Below are positions 23,376-26,352 of a stretch of DNA of 26,352 nt, piece after piece. The stretch spans positions 1 to 26,352 of the forward strand of contig JBLINY010000063.1 of assembly GCA_047638695.1 (NCBI GenBank), in the 5' to 3' direction. The position numbers and the translations under genes were made by a program. How positions within the stretch are numbered: position 1 is the first letter of the stretch; each line of letters starts with the position of its first letter. A model generated the notes under the pieces. It had not been told where the DNA came from. It was given only the letters and a program-made list of their open reading frames with translations, and did not search any database. The stretch comes from JAHECQ01 sp047638695 (GTDB lineage Bacteria > Actinomycetota > Acidimicrobiia > Acidimicrobiales > SZUA-35).

Positions 23376-24605
23376 CTAGCCCACCGTGGCAAAGAGCGCC
23401 TTCAGGTAAGCGCCCTCCGGGAAACCGATCGGGTGATCGACGGCATGGCTCGTGTGACCGGTGTCGGAGAGTGTGACGTTGGCGTCGTTCGCGGCGTTGG
23501 CCACGGCTTCGAAGAATGCTGCCGCGCTCACCCGGCTCGAGCACGACGCTTGCACAAGCTGCCCACCGGGCTTCACCAGCCGAACAGCAAGGTGGGTGAG
23601 TCGTTTGTAGGCCCTGATGGCTCGATCGGAATCGGCGGCCCGCTGGGCGAATGACGGTGGATCAACGACCACGATGTCGTAACGCTCCTTGGCCTTTGCC
23701 ATGTCGGCCATGACCTCGAATGCATCGCCAACCGTGGTGCGATGGAGGCACGACACGGTGGCATCGTGGTTGTGTTCGAAGTTGCGTACCGCGGCCTCGA
23801 TGGCTTGCGGGCTGAGATCCACGCTATGCACCTCGGTCGCTCCCCCTGCAGCGGCGTACACCGAGAAACCGCCGGTGCACGAGAACACGTCGAGCACCCG
23901 CTTGCCCGCGCTCATTTGGCGTACCTGCTGGCGATTCTCGCGCTGATCGAGGAAATGACCGGTCTTCTGCCCGCTCAGCGTATGAGCTTCGAAGGTGAGG
24001 CCGTTCTCGAGAAACAGCACGGGGTCGTTCAACGGGCCGACCAGAACTTGACCATCGCTGAGTCCGAAGGTGTCGCCCTTCGACACCTGTCGGGCAAGAC
24101 GAAGTACAACGCTCTGAGCGTGATCACCAAGAGCCTCGACCACCTCTGCGAGGTGCCCGAACCAGGCCGCGCTGTAAAGCTTGATGACGGCTGTGCCGTC
24201 GTACATGTCGATCACAAGGCCGGGCAGGGAGTCGTTCTCGCCGTTCACCAGACGGAAGCCGGTGGTATCTGCCGACGACGTCAGGATTGCTCTGGCTTCT
24301 GCCGCTTCCGCCAGTTTCGAGCGCCAGAACTCGACATTCACCGTTGTTGGTTTGCCACGGTGAAGCACCCGAATACGGATCGGTGAATCGGGGTCGTAGA
24401 GCCCGATGGCGACGAACTTTCGATCGTCGTTGAAGACCACGGCCAGATCACCCGCCCGGCCTCCGAACGATTCAGAGACGATGGATTCGTCGAAGATCCA
24501 AGGGTGGCCGCGCCGTATGTGTCGCAGCGCGTCCTTCGTGATGCGAACCGCAATGCGTCGATCGTCGATCGACGGGACTGCAGCAAACGGGTCGGGCCCG
24601 TTCAC
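23376..24605 (-). CDS. RlmI-type class I rRNA (cytosine-C5) methyltransferase
   Basis: A 409-residue SAM-dependent RNA methyltransferase like RlmI, which makes m5C in 23S rRNA. The N-terminal PUA domain is visible as RRGHPWIFDESI, followed by the linker domain, the SAM motif VFSCTGGFSVYAAAGGA, the acidic VHSVDLSPQAI, VVVDPPSF and the catalytic Cys355 in QASCSSR. Length agrees with the family. The frame continues 77 codons further upstream inside the SDR gene, but GTG at 24605 overlaps that gene's TGA as GTGA, a classic coupling arrangement, and leaves a normal N-terminus. GGAGG lies directly in front of it. The family call is secure; the exact rRNA position is inferred. Confidence 0.88.
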   Translation of the reverse strand: MNGPDPFAAVPSIDDRRIAVRITKDALRHIRRGHPWIFDESIVSESFGGRAGDLAVVFNDDRKFVAIGLYDPDSPIRIRVLHRGKPTTVNVEFWRSKLAEAAEARAILTSSADTTGFRLVNGENDSLPGLVIDMYDGTAVIKLYSAAWFGHLAEVVEALGDHAQSVVLRLARQVSKGDTFGLSDGQVLVGPLNDPVLFLENGLTFEAHTLSGQKTGHFLDQRENRQQVRQMSAGKRVLDVFSCTGGFSVYAAAGGATEVHSVDLSPQAIEAAVRNFEHNHDATVSCLHRTTVGDAFEVMADMAKAKERYDIVVVDPPSFAQRAADSDRAIRAYKRLTHLAVRLVKPGGQLVQASCSSRVSAAAFFEAVANAANDANVTLSDTGHTSHAVDHPIGFPEGAYLKALFATVG

Positions 24606-25369
24606 CCCTCCAACGTTCGACGACGCAGGCGCTGCATCCCACCAAGCCAACGATCGATGTCGTCGCCTTTGCGGCGAACATACTCCTCGACCTCGGGGTG
24701 GGGCAGCACGTAGAAGCGTTCGCTGCCCAGCGTCTCGACAACGACTGCAGCAAGATCGTCGGCCTCGATGATGCCGTCGGTTTGGCCGTCGCCCAGACTC
24801 CTCGGGGCCATCGCTGTATTCACGCCCTGCGGGCACAGGACCGACACCAAGATGCCATCATCGGCATGGGTAATCGACAGGAACTCGGCCAGTTTGATAG
24901 CCGCAGCCTTGGTGACGCTGTAGGGACCCGACCCCATGGCAGCCAGCAGACCGGCGGCCGATGCAGTGTTCAGCAGGTAGCCCTCGCCCCGAGCGATCAT
25001 CGATGGCAGAACGGCCCTGGCCGCATAAACGTGAGACATCACGTGCAGTTCCCACTGCTGTTGCCAGACCTCGTTGGGAGCGTCGGTGAGTACACCGGAG
25101 CCGCCGGCCCCGGCGTTCGAGCAGAACAGGTCGATTGGTCCGTGCGTCTCGAGCGTCGACTCGACCAGTTCAACGATCTGTTGCTCGTTCGTGACATCGC
25201 AAGCCTGGCCAACGCAACCAAGCTCCGCCGCTGCGGCCTGCACTGCGTCATCGTTGAGGTCGGCCAGCACGACCTGCTTTGCTCCCTCTGCGAGGAACGC
25301 TTTGGCCATCGCCTTGCCAATTCCCCCACTTCCGCCCGTGATCACTGCGATTCGATCGTTCATCTCCAT
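24602..25369 (-). CDS. Short-chain dehydrogenase/reductase (SDR)
   Basis: A 255-residue classical SDR. The cofactor motif TGGSGGIG is at 11-18, Asp60 lies in CDVT, NAG at 85-87, and the catalytic Ser137, Tyr150 and Lys154 are in place. Asp37 in VLADLND suggests NAD(H) preference over NADP(H). ATG at 25369 is preferred: TAGGCT lies eight bases upstream, and the longer frame to 25447 would overlap the nitroreductase gene and add an unrelated N-terminus. The second ATG at 25363 is also possible. It overlaps the methyltransferase start by four bases. The substrate is not predictable. Confidence 0.9.
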   Translation of the reverse strand: MEMNDRIAVITGGSGGIGKAMAKAFLAEGAKQVVLADLNDDAVQAAAAELGCVGQACDVTNEQQIVELVESTLETHGPIDLFCSNAGAGGSGVLTDAPNEVWQQQWELHVMSHVYAARAVLPSMIARGEGYLLNTASAAGLLAAMGSGPYSVTKAAAIKLAEFLSITHADDGILVSVLCPQGVNTAMAPRSLGDGQTDGIIEADDLAAVVVETLGSERFYVLPHPEVEEYVRRKGDDIDRWLGGMQRLRRRTLEG

Positions 25370-25377
25370 GGCTGGCG

Positions 25378-25383
25378 AGCCTA
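25378..25383 (-). promoter_or_regulatory. Predicted -10 box for the SDR-methyltransferase pair
   Basis: TAGGCT on the minus strand is followed by eight bases and the ATG at 25369, one base longer than the other predicted leaderless starts. Confidence 0.4.
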
Positions 25384-25431
25384 TTGCCTCATAACCGAGG
25401 CAGACCATGTAGCCGACGACCGGGTGATGCT

Positions 25432-26085
25432 CTACCAGCCATTCCAATGCACGAAATCGTCGAATGGCTTGCGCTTGCCCGGTTTGAATTCCGTGCCAAT
25501 GGTGTGGGCCACCGGGATGAGGGCCACCTGTTGGACTTCGTCGATCGGGATGCCAAGAATGTCGGCGACCTCAGCTTCCTCCGACAGATGCACCGTGGTC
25601 CAGCACGTACCGAGACCCCGCACCCGGCCCGCCAGCATGAAACTCCACGCCCCTTGGATCACTGAACCCCACCGGAGAGCCTGCAGCTGAGCCGGGGCGC
25701 CGTCGAGACGGCCCGAGATGCAAGGCACGAGAATGGCTGGGATCCGGGGAAAGTTGTCGGCCAGGTGACGGGCCGACTCCATCATCTTCAGCCATGATTC
25801 CCTGGCCGCAGGGTCTGGCTCGGCGGCTGCCGTCTTCTCGAGATACTCATCGCTGATCATCCCGTTCCACACCCGCTTGTAGACCTCACCAACGGCCCGG
25901 CACTGCTCGGCATCGGTGCTGACAACGAAGTGCCAGTCCTGGCGAAGTGAGCCCGTTGGGGCCTGGAGAGCCAACTCGAGGCATTCGGTGAGAGTTTCGG
26001 GCTCGACCGGCCGGTCGAAATCGAGGCGCTTGCGCACCGACCGAGTCGTCGAGAGCATTTCGTCCGGCGTCAGAGGCAACAACAC
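25432..26085 (-). CDS. Nitroreductase-family flavoprotein
   Basis: A 217-residue FMN-dependent oxidoreductase of the nitroreductase fold. The N-terminal TTRSVRKRLDF supplies FMN-phosphate contacts, QAPTGSLRQDWHFVV follows, and GRVRGLGTCWTTVHL is the late flavin-binding segment. Such proteins reduce nitroaromatics, quinones or enones; the physiological substrate is unknown. The start is GTG at 26085; the in-frame ATG ten codons later (MLSTTRSVRK) is an alternative. GAGAAT five bases before the GTG is only a weak -10. The gene is divergent from the 6C-like RNA and followed after 62 bases by the SDR. Confidence 0.87.
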   Translation of the reverse strand: MLLPLTPDEMLSTTRSVRKRLDFDRPVEPETLTECLELALQAPTGSLRQDWHFVVSTDAEQCRAVGEVYKRVWNGMISDEYLEKTAAAEPDPAARESWLKMMESARHLADNFPRIPAILVPCISGRLDGAPAQLQALRWGSVIQGAWSFMLAGRVRGLGTCWTTVHLSEEAEVADILGIPIDEVQQVALIPVAHTIGTEFKPGKRKPFDDFVHWNGW

Positions 26086-26124
26086 AGTGGATTCTCACTC
26101 TCGTAGAAATTGTTTCAAACTTTT

Positions 26125-26130
26125 TAGATT
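26125..26130 (+). promoter_or_regulatory. Possible -10 box for the 6C-like RNA
   Basis: TAGATT fits TANNNT and lies in the only AT-rich stretch of this spacer, about 55 bases before the first hairpin. No -35 is clear, so the RNA 5' end is uncertain. Confidence 0.35.
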
Positions 26131-26136
26131 TGTTCG

Positions 26137-26279
26137 CGACAACGTAGCCCCATTGGGCGTCTACATCAGTGCCGCATCGAAACCGGATGCGAGACCTACT
26201 CCCTCCTGGTCTCGCATCCATTCAATCGAGTGGTTCGGTGTCGGGCCCAATTCCCTCCGGGTCCGGCACCTGCATTTTT
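26137..26279 (+). ncRNA. 6C-like small RNA (two hairpins with C-rich loops)
   Basis: Two consecutive hairpins are seen. The first is a perfect 12-pair stem GGATGCGAGACC/GGTCTCGCATCC (26185-26196, 26208-26219) with loop TACTCCCTCCT, which holds six C. The second is a 12-pair stem with two G-U pairs (26237-26248, 26259-26270) and loop AATTCCCTCC, followed by TGCATTTTT. Two stem-loops with C-rich loops and a terminator tail are the definition of the actinobacterial 6C RNA, whose mycobacterial member (B11) acts on mRNAs through these loops. The G-U pairs favour transcription of the plus strand. The 5' end is a guess from the TAGATT box; the structured part starts near 26175. The loops contain CCUCC, able to pair with Shine-Dalgarno sequences. 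Confidence 0.75.
26237..26278 (+). terminator. Intrinsic terminator of the 6C-like RNA
   Basis: The second C-loop hairpin (stem 26237-26248 with 26259-26270) is followed by five T at 26274-26278. It doubles as a terminator for plus-strand transcription. Confidence 0.65.
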
Positions 26280-26296
26280 GGCCAGAACCTCGTAGC

Positions 26297-26352
26297 GCCG
26301 TTCAGTCTCGCCGTTCAGTCTCGCCGTTCAGTCTCGCCGTTCAGTCTCGCCG
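26297..26352. repeat. 13-base tandem array running off the window
   Basis: The unit GCCGTTCAGTCTC is repeated four times exactly from 26297 to 26348 and continues with GCCG to the window edge. The total length is unknown. It follows the 6C-like RNA terminator by about 20 bases. On the minus strand the unit contains TGA, so it could again overlap the 3' end of a gene beyond the window. Confidence 0.9.

Noticed and set aside
24606..24836. Upstream extension of the rRNA methyltransferase
   Set aside because: It would overlap the SDR C-terminus by over 200 bases; the GTGA overlap at 24602-24605 is the natural start.

Overview
The window reads as ordinary, gene-dense chromosome of a high-GC actinobacterium. 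Four features support this. There is an F420-type luciferase-like oxidoreductase and a mycothiol-type maleylpyruvate isomerase-fold protein. There is a WS/DGAT lipid-storage acyltransferase. There is a two-hairpin C-rich RNA that looks like the actinobacterial 6C sRNA. Many genes also carry a TANNNT -10 box only 6-8 nt before the start codon, which predicts leaderless mRNAs. The mix of acyl-CoA dehydrogenases, CoA ligases, P450 and CoxL-like proteins fits Acidimicrobiia or a related lineage, but that placement is inference.

Layout. 1-840 (+) is the 3' part of a malonyl-CoA synthetase-like ligase. 844-8057 (-) is a run of six genes: an acyl-CoA dehydrogenase, an APH-fold kinase, aldose 1-epimerase, a fatty acyl-CoA ligase, an alpha/beta hydrolase and WS/DGAT. 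The last three form a tight lipid activation/storage unit. 8122-9759 (+) is SelO. 9993-12278 (-) is an orphan CoxL/xanthine-dehydrogenase-type molybdenum subunit, divergent from a P450 plus acyl-CoA dehydrogenase pair (12414-14947, +). 15167-17041 (+) is a secreted propeller/FN3 protein broken by one in-frame TAA. It is followed by a class III CoA-transferase (17157-18317, +), a small conserved protein (-) divergent from a cysteine-rich ArsR regulator (+), and a three-gene minus-strand unit (MDMPI-like, TcuA-like flavoprotein, 3-hydroxyisobutyrate-dehydrogenase-like; 22306-19090). An F420 oxidoreductase (+), then RlmI-type rRNA methyltransferase, SDR and nitroreductase (all -), close the coding part. 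The right end holds the 6C-like RNA and a tandem array that runs off the window.

How the genes work together. Most encode CoA-linked lipid or organic-acid metabolism: acid activation (two ligases), alpha/beta-dehydrogenation (two ACADs), CoA transfer, hydroxylation (P450), and storage or hydrolysis of neutral lipid. The adjacent ACAD and APH-fold kinase resemble the two halves of ACAD10/ACAD11 and the LvaA/LvaC pair, suggesting a route for 4-hydroxyacyl-CoA breakdown.

The most unusual sequence-level feature is a set of short tandem repeats, each with its own unit (12-26 nt), at gene 3' ends. Three of them start at or include the stop codon of a gene. With the 6C-like RNA, the nonsense-split secreted protein and the leaderless-promoter pattern, these are the points most worth checking. 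No phage, transposase, CRISPR, tRNA or rRNA was seen.
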